Part shown: positions 31,795 through 39,929 of the stretch, one piece after another
Numbering within the stretch: position 1 is the stretch's first letter
Layout: each line of letters starts with the position of its first letter
From: Taishania sp.
GTDB taxonomy: Bacteria > Bacteroidota > Bacteroidia > Flavobacteriales_D > Crocinitomicaceae
Direction: 5' to 3'
NCBI GenBank assembly: GCA_030150045.1
Contig: JASLGM010000023.1
Span: 1 to 39,929, forward strand
Length of the DNA: 39,929 nt
Position numbers and translations under genes: made by a program
The notes under the pieces: model-generated
Told to the model about the DNA's origin: nothing
Databases searched by the model: none
What the model saw: the letters and a program-made list of their open reading frames with translations, nothing else

Positions 31795-32436
31795 TTAGCG
31801 TTTATACCATCCTGTATAAGTACCATTGCTAATTGGCAATGCATGTTCAATCGTTGTGTTGTTAATTGGATCAAACTCATCACGGTAAACAACAGTCGTA
31901 AAATTGAGTTTGAATTTCATATAGTCGCCTGTAGCGTCTGTCGTTTGTTCAAGGTAAACGTAGTGTGCGTTTTCAAAAGGTTGCGTGTTAGCCTCTTTTG
32001 TTTTCCAAGCTTTTCCAGAAGCATCATGGTATTCAAATGCAATACCATTATTCCCTTGATTAGAAAAATTCGGTTGGTTGTTTAGTGTATAAAATGACTT
32101 GAAATAAGCTAAAGACGGACGACTGTTTGTCGAAGCTTCAAACAGAACGCTTCCGTGAAGTACTTTGATGCTTTGTAAAGACGTAGATGACTTGAAATCA
32201 GATTGGTAAATAGCAGAGTCTAATGCATCTGGCGAAACAATAAAACGCGCATCAGATGACCCTGTAAACCCATTTACATTCTGTGTTAATTCAATTTCAG
32301 TACCATTGATAGTAGCGATGAAATGATTCTTTAATTCCACTTTTTTCTGTGGAGCGGGAATAATCTCACGCTTGTTACATGATATAATAGTAAGTGCAGC
32401 AAGTGCTATAATCGAAAATTTTCTAATATTCTTCAT
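31795..32436 (-). CDS. Lipoprotein of unknown function
   Basis: 213 residues. The signal MKNIRKFSIIALAALTIISCNKR ends at a lipobox with cysteine 20 (IISC). The mature part is beta-rich (FIATINGTEIELTQNVNGFTG, SVLFEASTNSRPSLAYFKSFYTL) and resembles PKD-free Bacteroidota lipoproteins without a named family. It is nine bases before the CTP-synthase-like gene on the same strand, so the two could be co-transcribed. No function is assigned. Confidence 0.75.
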   Translation of the reverse strand: MKNIRKFSIIALAALTIISCNKREIIPAPQKKVELKNHFIATINGTEIELTQNVNGFTGSSDARFIVSPDALDSAIYQSDFKSSTSLQSIKVLHGSVLFEASTNSRPSLAYFKSFYTLNNQPNFSNQGNNGIAFEYHDASGKAWKTKEANTQPFENAHYVYLEQTTDATGDYMKFKLNFTTVVYRDEFDPINNTTIEHALPISNGTYTGWYKR

Positions 32437-32524
32437 AAGGTAGAAATTTATAAGCCTAAAAAATATTTTAGTACTAGATAAATCTACGATAAATAAAAGA
32501 AATAGTTACAACCTACCAAACAAA

Positions 32525-32842
32525 TTATGCGCGAATTTGCATAAAACGGTAGTCTTGTTGAATATTGTTTAAATCAATCACTCGATTTTGAACATGATCA
32601 ACAACAATTGAAGTTGCTAAATAGTCACCTAAAACATCAACTGTTGTTAGGTCTTCAAGAGATATTTCAGTGTTTGTACGCAGGAGTTCGCATAAAATAT
32701 GATTCAAATGCGAAAAATTAACAAACATTTCAGACTGATATGACAATTGATTATTGATGGTTTCACCTTTAATCAATACTTTAGTAGCTGTATTATCATA
32801 GTGAATACTTGCGATTCGAAATTGTTGATTTATTGTTGTCAT
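32525..32842 (-). CDS. Hypothetical cytoplasmic protein
   Basis: 105 residues from ATG 32842 (an upstream ATG at 32869 is less likely, as it adds an unconserved stretch near the intergenic region). The composition is mixed alpha/beta (FRIASIHYDNTATKVLIKGE, ILCELLRTNTEISLEDLTTVDVLGDYL), without signal peptide, membrane helix or recognised motif. It lies next to the divergent aminopeptidase gene. I do not recognise a family. Confidence 0.65.
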   Translation of the reverse strand: MTTINQQFRIASIHYDNTATKVLIKGETINNQLSYQSEMFVNFSHLNHILCELLRTNTEISLEDLTTVDVLGDYLATSIVVDHVQNRVIDLNNIQQDYRFMQIRA

Positions 32843-32923
32843 AAAGCTATTGTTTTTAATTAATGACACAAAGTTCGGGTAGAAGACCGTAAAGTATTTA
32901 CGTTTTACTAAAATTCACATTTT

Positions 32924-34216
32924 ATGAAATATCACCGTATTAATAAAGAACTTTTCATTCACAATAGGGCACGTTTTATTGCTCAGATGGAAGGAAACGC
33001 ATTAGCCATCTTTAACAGCAATGATATTTATCCTGTTTCTGCAGATAGTACATTACCATTTGCTCAACACAGAGATATTTTTCACTTGTCAGGAGTAGAT
33101 CAAGAAGAGAGTATCATTGTCCTTTTTCCAAAAGCAAAGAATCCAGCGCACAGAGAAGTACTTTTCTTGAGAGAAACAAATGAAAGAATTGCGATTTGGG
33201 AAGGTGAGAAATTAACGAAAGAAGCCGCTTATGATGTTTCAGGTATCCAAACGGTATATTGGTTAGATCAATTTGAAACCATTTTCAAAACGATGATGGC
33301 CGAGGCAGATACAATGTATTTGAACACAAACGAACATTTACGTGCAGGTGTAGACACAGAAACACGTGAAGATCGTTTTATTAAAAAAGTTAAAGGACAA
33401 TATCCAGCTCACCAAGTAAAGAAAAGTGCACCGATCATGCATTATATTCGAAGCATCAAACATTCAATTGAATTGGAGTTGATTCAAAATGCATGTAATA
33501 TTACTGAGAAGGGGTTTAGACGTGTATTGGATTTTGTGAAACCAGGCGTTTGGGAATACGAAATAGAAGCAGAGTTTATTCACGAGTTTATTCGTAACAG
33601 ATCAAAAGGATTTGCATATACTCCAATAATTGCGGCAGGAAATAATGCAAACGTATTGCACTATATAGAGAACAACCAGCAGTGTAGTGCTGGTGATTTA
33701 ATTCTGTTTGATGTGGCAGCTGAATATGCTAATTATTCTTCTGATATGTCGCGTACTATTCCTGTGTCAGGAAGATATACTGCAAGACAAAGAAAAGTTT
33801 ATGACGCAGTGTTAAGAGTTAAAACAGAGGCGGAAAAAATGCTAATGCCAGGAGTAATGTTGGCAGAATATCATAAAGAAGTAGGTGAAATCATGACAAG
33901 AGAATTGTTAGGGTTAGGGCTTATTGATTCAACTGATGTGAAAAACCAAGATCCAAATTGGCCAGCATATAAAAAATACTTTATGCATGGGACGTCACAC
34001 TTTATGGGATTAGATACGCACGATGTAGGTTTGTGGAATGCACCAATAGAAGCAGGAATGGTCTTTACTGTTGAACCTGGTATATATATCCCCGAAGAAA
34101 AATTCGGAATACGTTTAGAAGATAACTTAGTTGTTCAACAAAGTGGAGAGCCATTTAATTTAATGAAGAACATTCCATTAGAAGCGGAAGAAATTGAAAC
34201 GTTAATGAATGCATAA
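32924..34216 (+). CDS. pepP: Xaa-Pro aminopeptidase (M24B, aminopeptidase P)
   Basis: 430 residues. The N-terminal creatinase-like domain covers ~1-170 and the pita-bread metallopeptidase domain the rest. Metal ligands D263 (FDVAAE), D274 (SSDMSRT), H359 (GTSHFMG), E384 (VEPGI) and E399 (RLEDN) match the five-residue dinuclear site. It removes the N-terminal residue from peptides with proline at position two, in the cytosol. Its stop overlaps the start of the alpha/beta hydrolase gene by eight bases (ATGCATAA), so the two are co-translated. Confidence 0.94.
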   Translation: MKYHRINKELFIHNRARFIAQMEGNALAIFNSNDIYPVSADSTLPFAQHRDIFHLSGVDQEESIIVLFPKAKNPAHREVLFLRETNERIAIWEGEKLTKEAAYDVSGIQTVYWLDQFETIFKTMMAEADTMYLNTNEHLRAGVDTETREDRFIKKVKGQYPAHQVKKSAPIMHYIRSIKHSIELELIQNACNITEKGFRRVLDFVKPGVWEYEIEAEFIHEFIRNRSKGFAYTPIIAAGNNANVLHYIENNQQCSAGDLILFDVAAEYANYSSDMSRTIPVSGRYTARQRKVYDAVLRVKTEAEKMLMPGVMLAEYHKEVGEIMTRELLGLGLIDSTDVKNQDPNWPAYKKYFMHGTSHFMGLDTHDVGLWNAPIEAGMVFTVEPGIYIPEEKFGIRLEDNLVVQQSGEPFNLMKNIPLEAEEIETLMNA

Positions 34217-34973
34217 TATCCAATTGACGATAGACAACGAGGAGGGTGATGAAATTCCACTTGTTTGTTTACATGGATTTTTAGAAACGAAAGAGATGTG
34301 GGGAAATCTACATCTCTTTTTTGATGATAACCCCATTTATTGTTTTGATATTCCTGGACATGGTAAAAGCCACTTGCCAGAAAATACAGTTTGCGGTATT
34401 GATCAACTAGCCCGAATGATCTTAGAGGCATTAACCCTATTAAATGTGAATAGTTTTATTGTCATTGGACACTCGATGGGAGGGTATATAGCTTTAGAGA
34501 TGTTGAAACAAAAAAAGAACAGTATTTCAAAGATTATTTTACTTAACTCTAATTTTATTTCTGATACAGAGCAAAAGAAAAAGGACAGATGGAGAAGTAT
34601 TCAATTACTTCAGCATAGACCAAAGATGTATTACAAACAAGCCTTTGAAACCCTTTTTTGGGAGCCTGAAAGGTGGGAGGGTTTAATCCGAAGTTTAGGA
34701 AGGAAGGCACAAGAAATGAAAATGTTCGCATTACATTATTCCCTTGAGGCGATGATGAGTCGTAATGATCAATCTTGGCTTGTAAAAGAAAATCAGGATA
34801 AAGTTTTTATGCTTCAAGGGGAAAAAGACACTATGTTTATGGATCCAAACGAAAATGTTGAAGTATTAAAGCTATCCCAATGGATCACTTTTAGTGAAAG
34901 TAAACACATGTCTTTTTTTGAACAAAACGAAGACGTTTTAATAGAAATAGAGAAAATAATTAAGAAAAAATAA
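34209..34973 (+). CDS. Alpha/beta-fold hydrolase
   Basis: 254 residues. The oxyanion-hole segment CLHGFLE, the nucleophile elbow GHSMGG with S89, the acid in LQGEKDTMF (about residue 208) and the histidine in ESKHMSFF (about residue 234) form a normal catalytic triad. It most resembles the MenH/esterase-like cluster, but the substrate cannot be set from sequence. No signal peptide is visible, so it is cytosolic. It is translationally coupled to pepP and followed by a gap of about 70 bases before the response-regulator gene. Confidence 0.88.
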   Translation: MHNIQLTIDNEEGDEIPLVCLHGFLETKEMWGNLHLFFDDNPIYCFDIPGHGKSHLPENTVCGIDQLARMILEALTLLNVNSFIVIGHSMGGYIALEMLKQKKNSISKIILLNSNFISDTEQKKKDRWRSIQLLQHRPKMYYKQAFETLFWEPERWEGLIRSLGRKAQEMKMFALHYSLEAMMSRNDQSWLVKENQDKVFMLQGEKDTMFMDPNENVEVLKLSQWITFSESKHMSFFEQNEDVLIEIEKIIKKK

Positions 34974-35050
34974 TCCGTTTTTTCTTAAAAACACTTTAGT
35001 TGTTTGGAAAAAACTATATATTAGAAATTGCGTCCATAAATTGAATGATT

Positions 35051-35824
35051 ATGAAGTTAAGAGCACTGGTAATAGATGATGAAGAATTTGCAAGAAAAAA
35101 TCTTGTAATGATGCTGGAAGAATATTGTCCAGAAATCGAGGTTATTGGTGAGGCTTCGCGAAAAGACGAAGCTAAAGCTTTGATCGCCGCATCCAATCCG
35201 GATGTGATTTTTCTTGATATTCGTATGCCTTCAGGAGCTGAAGGGTTCGAACTATTAGAAGAAATTCAAGAGAAAAACTTCCAAGTGGTTTTTGTTACTG
35301 CATTCAAAGATTATGCAATCAAGGCATTTAATGCAAATGCAGTTTATTATTTATTGAAACCAATAGATATAGATGAACTTATCAATGCGTGTAGTAAATT
35401 AGTGAATACACAGAAAAATCTTGTTGGAAATCCTGAAGGTTACAATGAATACTTCCAATCTATCCGAAATTTATCCGATAGAATGTTGCACAATAAAAGT
35501 AACAATAGAATCGCGATTTCTCATACCAAAGGATTGAAAATAGTGGAAGATGTCTCCATCAGTCATTTAGAAGCGTCCGGAAACTGTACAACGATTTATT
35601 TTAAAGATGGGTCTAGGTATTTAGATACGAGGACACTAAAGATTTACGAAAGTATTTTAGACGAAAACAAATTTTTTAGAACACATAAATCGCATATCAT
35701 TAATCTAAATGAATTGACTGAGTATTTGAATGATGATGGGCATTATGTAGTATTAAAAGATGGAGCGAAAATCCCTGTTGCGAGAAATAGAGTAACTGAT
35801 TTTGTAAAGATGCTTAAATCGTAA
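35051..35824 (+). CDS. LytTR-family response regulator
   Basis: 257 residues from ATG 35051 (35045 gives two extra residues). The receiver domain has the acidic pocket DD at 9-10 and the phosphoacceptor D56 in VIFLDIRMPSG, with the conserved T and K in FVTAFKDYAIKAF and LLKPID. The C-terminal ~110 residues form a LytTR DNA-binding domain (SHLEASGNCTTIYFKDGS, RTHKSHIINLNEL). Its kinase is the next gene, 13 bases downstream, so this is a regulator-kinase pair in one operon. Target genes are not identifiable; a small lipoprotein gene lies downstream. Confidence 0.94.
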   Translation: MKLRALVIDDEEFARKNLVMMLEEYCPEIEVIGEASRKDEAKALIAASNPDVIFLDIRMPSGAEGFELLEEIQEKNFQVVFVTAFKDYAIKAFNANAVYYLLKPIDIDELINACSKLVNTQKNLVGNPEGYNEYFQSIRNLSDRMLHNKSNNRIAISHTKGLKIVEDVSISHLEASGNCTTIYFKDGSRYLDTRTLKIYESILDENKFFRTHKSHIINLNELTEYLNDDGHYVVLKDGAKIPVARNRVTDFVKMLKS

Positions 35825-35837
35825 ACGATACTAATAA

Positions 35838-38756
35838 ATGCGTATATTCATTTTTGTTTTCGCACTACTCTTTTCCTGTATTTCATGGAGTCAAAAGGCA
35901 CATTTTCGTGCCTTTTCTACTATTGATGGGTTGCCTCAATCCCAAGTGGTTTCTATTAAACAAGATTCATTAGGTTATTTGTGGATTGGTACGCTTGGAG
36001 GAGTTGCAAAGTTTAATGGTGGAACCTTCGAAAATTACACCATTTCAAATGGTTTATTCAACAATCGTGTTTCCTTAATTGAAACAATTGGAGGAAATGT
36101 ATATGTAGGGCATGAAGGAGGAGTGTCTTTCTGGGTGAAAAATAAATTTAAGCCTATTGAGATCCCAAATACTAAAGAAAGAAGCCCGGTGACGGCCATT
36201 GTTCGTTTTGACGGAAAAATCATCGTGTCGACGAATGGAGCTGGGGTTTACGAATTTAAAAATGGAGCACTAATAAAGATTAACACAGGCTCAAAATTAG
36301 ATTTTGTGCGGGGTATGGTTGTGTTTGAAGACAAGTTAATTATTGCCGGGTACGATCGTATTTTGGAAACACAAGACTTTGTTTCTTATCACACGGTTTC
36401 CATTAGTGAAGACCTAAATATCATCGAATTGTTTTCCTATAACAATAAAATATACGTAGGAACTTATCTAAATGGACTTTATTCTTTTTCAAATCCTAGA
36501 GATGGATTGAGAAAAGAAGCAGGTACAGATGGGTATCGAATAAATAAAATAGCAGTCAATCAAAGTGGTTGGTTAACCATTGCTACTTCACAAGGGTTGT
36601 TAGAACAACATGCGAATGGGTTTGAGTTGAAAACCGTTGAAAACGGTCTTCCGATGAATAATTTGACGACTGTCTTCAGTGACAGAAGTAAGAGCGTTTG
36701 GATTGGTACGAATGGTAAAGGATTAATACTTGCTCCGAATCAACATGTAAGGTATTTTGATAAGCAATCGGGATTACCCACAGATATTGTTATTTCCATA
36801 GTGCAAAAAGAAAACAAAGAATATGTCTTTGGGTCTATCGATTCCTATATTCATTCCACCTTTGATTTTAAAACTTTCCGTTCCGAAAAAGTAGAGTCCC
36901 CACCTTGGGTACTCATTAATGATGTTGATGGACGCTTTTGGTATCGTTCTGAAAACGGTTTAACGGGGATTGACGTACATGGAAATGTAAGAGAAATATC
37001 TGAAGGATTTGGCGCTCCTGGCCAACGTGTAACAGCGATCTATAAAATAGATAAAAACCAAATGTATGTTGGTACCTCCCAAGGGGTGGTGTTGTACAAT
37101 AAAGGACTGATTGAAAATTTAGCAAAAGAAAATCAATTTGTTGAAAATGTTCGAGCTATCTACCCTATAAACAATAAAGAAATTTTAGTCGGAACAGATA
37201 ACGGTTTATATAAACTTAAGGAGGGGAATTATACGCGAATCACAGCTTTGCGTGCAATGGTATTTTCTATCGTTAAACTGCGGAATGGAAGAGTGTTTAT
37301 AGGAACTGAAGAAGGGATTTACGAGTACAAAGAGAATGAAATTATTCGTTTAGATTTCGCAAGAAAGATTGCATCTAATTACATCAATTTTTTAATTCCG
37401 AAAGGAAACGACCTTGTTGCGGGAACAAATAATGGTCTAGTCATTCTCCGTTTTGTAGGGTTAGATTTTAAAATATTAAGATTGACAAAAAATCACGGAT
37501 TGATAGATTTGGAAACAAACATAAATTCCGCTTTTTTCGACCTAAAAGATAATTTGTGGTTCGGTACCGCCTCGGGGTTGGTTCGACTTGATTACAATAA
37601 ATTTGTGACCGAAACTCAAAACGTAAAGTTGGTGTTTAATAACATTCTTCTTAATTATAAACGCTTCTCTATTTCCGAGTTTGGAGGAATAACAAAGAAT
37701 GGCTTGCCTACAGGTTTACATTTTCCACATAACAAAAATAACCTCCAATTTTTATTTGATGTCATTGCTTTGAAAGACTATGACAATGTAAGCTTACAAT
37801 TTTTCCTTGAAGGGCATGAGACGGATTGGTCGCCACTTACAAAATCAACAAGCGTTTCGTATTCGGGATTGCAACCTGGAAACTATTCCTTGCGTGTTCG
37901 ATTAGTCAGCGAAGAAGGTGTAGTTATGGAATCCATAAAACTAACTTTTGGAGTTGATCAGGCGTACTATAAATCATGGTGGTTTATGTTGTTTGTAGTC
38001 GGGTGTTCTGGACTCATTCTTTGGTTTTTCATTCACCAAAAAATTAAAAGAGAAAAAATTCATGGTGAGTTGGAAAAAGCAGAAATGAGAACCCGACTTG
38101 TGCAGTTGGAACAACAATCATTGAATGCAAGTATGAACAGACATTTTATTTTTAATGCCTTAAATAGTATTCAATATTTTATTAACATTTCAGATAAGCG
38201 TTCTGCGAATCGTTACTTATCTAGTTTTGCTAAACTTATTCGTAAAAACTTAGATTCTTCTTCTGATGATGAAAACCGTGTAACCCTAGATCAAGAAGTT
38301 GAGCGATTGGAGCTTTACCTCTCTTTGGAAGCCATGCGTTTTAATGGATTGTTTGAATACGAAATCATTTGTGATGCTAAAGATGCTGAAAGCATTCGCA
38401 TTCCAGCAATGATGGTACAGCCATTTATTGAAAATAGTATTATTCATGGTGTTTTACCTCAACGTGATGTCAAGGGAATGATTACCGTGTCCTTTGTGCA
38501 AAAGGGAACCGATTTATTGATCAATATTAGAGACAATGGAATAGGGATAGATAAAAGTTTTGAAAACAAACAGCAAAACAACGGAGATCATAAGTCGCGA
38601 GGAATGGAGATTACCATGAAACGTATTGACTTGATTAGAAAAATATCAGAAGAAAATTTATTTATTGATGGACCGAAGCAAATCTCAGCAGAAAACGGAG
38701 ATGTTTTAGGTACCGAGGTAAGTATAATAATTAACAATATAGAGTTGGATATTTAA
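35838..38756 (+). CDS. Sensor histidine kinase with periplasmic propeller and Y_Y_Y domain
   Basis: 972 residues. After a signal peptide (IFVFALLFSCISWSQ), residues ~25-590 hold repeated two-component propeller blades of the type GLPQSQVVSI, DSLGYLWIGT, GLPMNNLTTVF and SVWIGTNGKGL. Residues ~640-705 form a Y_Y_Y domain (FFLEGHETDWSPLT, LQPGNYSLRVRLVS). A single membrane helix follows (~714-734), then a LytS-type kinase with histidine H769 in NRHFIFNALNSIQYFI, the N box around 867 (QPFIENSIIHG) and a G box (DNGIGID). It senses a periplasmic signal and phosphorylates the partner LytTR regulator directly upstream. The signal is unknown; relatives in gut Bacteroidetes respond to glycans (hybrid systems), but this one is not hybrid. 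Confidence 0.93.
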   Translation: MRIFIFVFALLFSCISWSQKAHFRAFSTIDGLPQSQVVSIKQDSLGYLWIGTLGGVAKFNGGTFENYTISNGLFNNRVSLIETIGGNVYVGHEGGVSFWVKNKFKPIEIPNTKERSPVTAIVRFDGKIIVSTNGAGVYEFKNGALIKINTGSKLDFVRGMVVFEDKLIIAGYDRILETQDFVSYHTVSISEDLNIIELFSYNNKIYVGTYLNGLYSFSNPRDGLRKEAGTDGYRINKIAVNQSGWLTIATSQGLLEQHANGFELKTVENGLPMNNLTTVFSDRSKSVWIGTNGKGLILAPNQHVRYFDKQSGLPTDIVISIVQKENKEYVFGSIDSYIHSTFDFKTFRSEKVESPPWVLINDVDGRFWYRSENGLTGIDVHGNVREISEGFGAPGQRVTAIYKIDKNQMYVGTSQGVVLYNKGLIENLAKENQFVENVRAIYPINNKEILVGTDNGLYKLKEGNYTRITALRAMVFSIVKLRNGRVFIGTEEGIYEYKENEIIRLDFARKIASNYINFLIPKGNDLVAGTNNGLVILRFVGLDFKILRLTKNHGLIDLETNINSAFFDLKDNLWFGTASGLVRLDYNKFVTETQNVKLVFNNILLNYKRFSISEFGGITKNGLPTGLHFPHNKNNLQFLFDVIALKDYDNVSLQFFLEGHETDWSPLTKSTSVSYSGLQPGNYSLRVRLVSEEGVVMESIKLTFGVDQAYYKSWWFMLFVVGCSGLILWFFIHQKIKREKIHGELEKAEMRTRLVQLEQQSLNASMNRHFIFNALNSIQYFINISDKRSANRYLSSFAKLIRKNLDSSSDDENRVTLDQEVERLELYLSLEAMRFNGLFEYEIICDAKDAESIRIPAMMVQPFIENSIIHGVLPQRDVKGMITVSFVQKGTDLLINIRDNGIGIDKSFENKQQNNGDHKSRGMEITMKRIDLIRKISEENLFIDGPKQISAENGDVLGTEVSIIINNIELDI

Positions 38757-38775
38757 TATAAGAAAATTATATTTG
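38745..38775 (+). promoter_or_regulatory. Candidate promoter of the small lipoprotein
   Basis: TTG (38745-38747), a 20-base spacer, then TATATTTG (38768-38775). It overlaps the 3' end of the kinase gene. Confidence 0.55.
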
Positions 38776-38793
38776 CTTTATACACCTTGAATT

Positions 38794-39051
38794 ATGAAGA
38801 AAATTCTTATATTATTTTTAGCAGGATTTGTTGTTTTACTTACAGCTTGTCATAAAGAAGAAATTGTTCCTTTAAAAGAAGGAACGAATAGAACTACTAC
38901 AACTCATGGTAATGGAGATGTAGAGAAAAGCAATGATGGAACGGGGGTTGTTCCTGGAGGAACCAATTCTTCAGATCCTCGTGGAGGCGGTGAGGTGACT
39001 GATCCAAACGATGATAGTATTTTACGTAAACCACGTAAACCAACAAATTAA
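38794..39051 (+). CDS. Small lipoprotein, low-complexity
   Basis: 85 residues. The signal peptide MKKILILFLAGFVVLLTAC ends in a lipobox with cysteine 19. The mature part is hydrophilic and rich in G, T, N, D and E (THGNGDVEKSNDGTGVVPGG), ending in the basic RKPRKPTN. It has no recognised family and probably no stable fold. It has its own promoter and a strong terminator, so it can be made apart from the kinase operon. It may be controlled by the adjacent LytTR system, but that is position-based inference. Confidence 0.75.
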   Translation: MKKILILFLAGFVVLLTACHKEEIVPLKEGTNRTTTTHGNGDVEKSNDGTGVVPGGTNSSDPRGGGEVTDPNDDSILRKPRKPTN

Positions 39052-39056
39052 TAATT

Positions 39057-39090
39057 AAAAAGGTCTGAAATATTTTCAGACCTTTTTTTG
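39057..39090 (+). terminator. Terminator after the small lipoprotein gene
   Basis: AAAAAGGTCTGAAA (39057-39070) pairs with TTTCAGACCTTTTT (39074-39087), with a long T run. It lies between convergent genes and may work both ways. Confidence 0.9.
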
Positions 39091-39103
39091 TTGTATACCT
39101 CAA

Positions 39104-39929
39104 TTATATATGTTTCCAACCTTGCGCTCGTAAGGTGATGGCGCTGCCATTTTTATCAATAAAGTAGGTTCCATCAGCGGCGTTTGTCATATGGCCAATT
39201 ACCGTCAAGTTTGGATTACCTTTGATTTTATCAAAATCCGATTGTTTGATAGTGAATAACAATTCATAATCTTCACCACCATTTAATGCTGTCGTTGCCG
39301 GGTCAATTTCAAAATCAATCGCTGTCATAGAAGTACTTGCATCAATCGGAATTTTCTCGTCATATACATGACAACCCAGGTTACTCGCTTTACATAAATG
39401 TAAAATTTCTGAAGCTAAACCATCTGAAATGTCAATCATTGCAGTTGGAACAACATCTAGTTTGGCTAATAAATCAACAATGTCAATACGTGCCTCAGGT
39501 TTTAATTGACGGTTAATGATATAGTCGAAGCCATCTAAGTCCGGTTGAATATTCGGATTCGCCTTAAAGACTTCTTTTTCACGTTCTAGGATTTGTAATC
39601 CCATGTATGCGCCACCTAAGTCACCCGAAACCACCAATAAGTCAAATTCATTTGCTCCTGAACGCTTAGTAATGACCTCTTTTTTCGCACGACCTATTGC
39701 TGTTATATTGATACATAGTCCACTGTATGATGTACTCGTGTCACCACCTACTAAATCTACGTTAAATGCCTCACAAGCTGCCTCAATACCCTTGTACAGT
39801 TCTTCAATAGCTTCTAACGGAAACTTACTAGAAAAGGCAATGGAAACCGTTATTTGTTCTGCTTTAGCATTCATTGCTGCAATGTCAGAAACGTTTACCG
39901 CAACTGCTTTATACCCCAAATGCTTCAAC
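39104..39929 (-). CDS. thiL: Thiamine-monophosphate kinase, N-terminus beyond the window
   Basis: About 275 residues are visible, running off the right edge; about 70 N-terminal residues (normal length ~340) are missing. The first residues LKHLGYKAVAVNVSDIAAMNA are internal to the family, so the true start lies outside. Further motifs are LVGGDTSTS, VVSGDLGGAYMGL, MIDISDGLASE and LNGGEDYELLFTI. ThiL phosphorylates thiamine monophosphate to the active diphosphate with ATP. The C-terminus is complete, and the gene converges on the small lipoprotein gene. Confidence 0.94.
   Translation of the reverse strand, partial: LKHLGYKAVAVNVSDIAAMNAKAEQITVSIAFSSKFPLEAIEELYKGIEAACEAFNVDLVGGDTSTSYSGLCINITAIGRAKKEVITKRSGANEFDLLVVSGDLGGAYMGLQILEREKEVFKANPNIQPDLDGFDYIINRQLKPEARIDIVDLLAKLDVVPTAMIDISDGLASEILHLCKASNLGCHVYDEKIPIDASTSMTAIDFEIDPATTALNGGEDYELLFTIKQSDFDKIKGNPNLTVIGHMTNAADGTYFIDKNGSAITLRAQGWKHI

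Overview
The window looks like a chromosomal segment of a Bacteroidota bacterium, most likely order Flavobacteriales and possibly a Fluviicola/Crocinitomicaceae-like organism (the family is a guess). The evidence is AT-rich DNA, gliding-motility/type IX secretion (T9SS) C-terminal sorting domains on two large secreted proteins, many -7 promoter boxes of the form TAnnTTTG with a -33 TTTG about 19 bases upstream, almost no Shine-Dalgarno sequences, methionine synthase split into two genes, an atpD-atpC pair separated from the rest of the ATP synthase genes, and a LytTR regulator paired with a two-component propeller kinase.

Layout. 1-4.6 kb: the end of a dispersed repeat, a large T9SS-type adhesin-like protein and an MsbA-like ABC exporter, both on minus. 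4.8-8.1 kb: a PLP aminotransferase, a complete repeat element, rbfA and a LolC/E-like permease that appears to start at ATT. 8.3-10.1 kb: atpD-atpC. 10.2-15.6 kb: an envelope block with uppS, bamA, two Skp/OmpH chaperones and murI. 15.6-19.1 kb (minus): truncated haemoglobin, gamma-class carbonic anhydrase, beta-class carbonic anhydrase, SulP anion transporter and a small exported protein, which together suggest inorganic-carbon handling. 19.1-23.2 kb (minus): kbl, then the operon coaX, outer-membrane protein, lptC and a small membrane protein. 23.3 kb: tRNA-Phe with promoter and terminator. 23.5-25.9 kb: a glycine-rich T9SS protein. 25.9-30.3 kb: a second complete repeat element, a SAM-I riboswitch and split metH. 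30.6-32.8 kb: RNase HI, a CTP-synthase-like amidotransferase homologue without its nucleophile, a lipoprotein and an unknown protein. 32.9-39.1 kb: aminopeptidase P, alpha/beta hydrolase, LytTR regulator, sensor kinase and a small lipoprotein. 39.1 kb to the end: thiL, cut by the window edge.

Most genes are ordinary core genes. The most unusual signal is a dispersed, intergenic element of about 340-430 bp. It has two complete copies (6078-6418 on minus, 25923-26350 on plus) and one partial copy at position 1. Its arms differ in sequence between copies but remain base-paired (compensatory change), while its loops and linkers are conserved. This is what a selected or mobilised structured RNA or DNA would look like. 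It is built from a left module with two hairpins and a right module with nested hairpins. Other points of interest are the likely ATT start, a cluster of candidate leaderless transcripts, and the degenerate amidotransferase.
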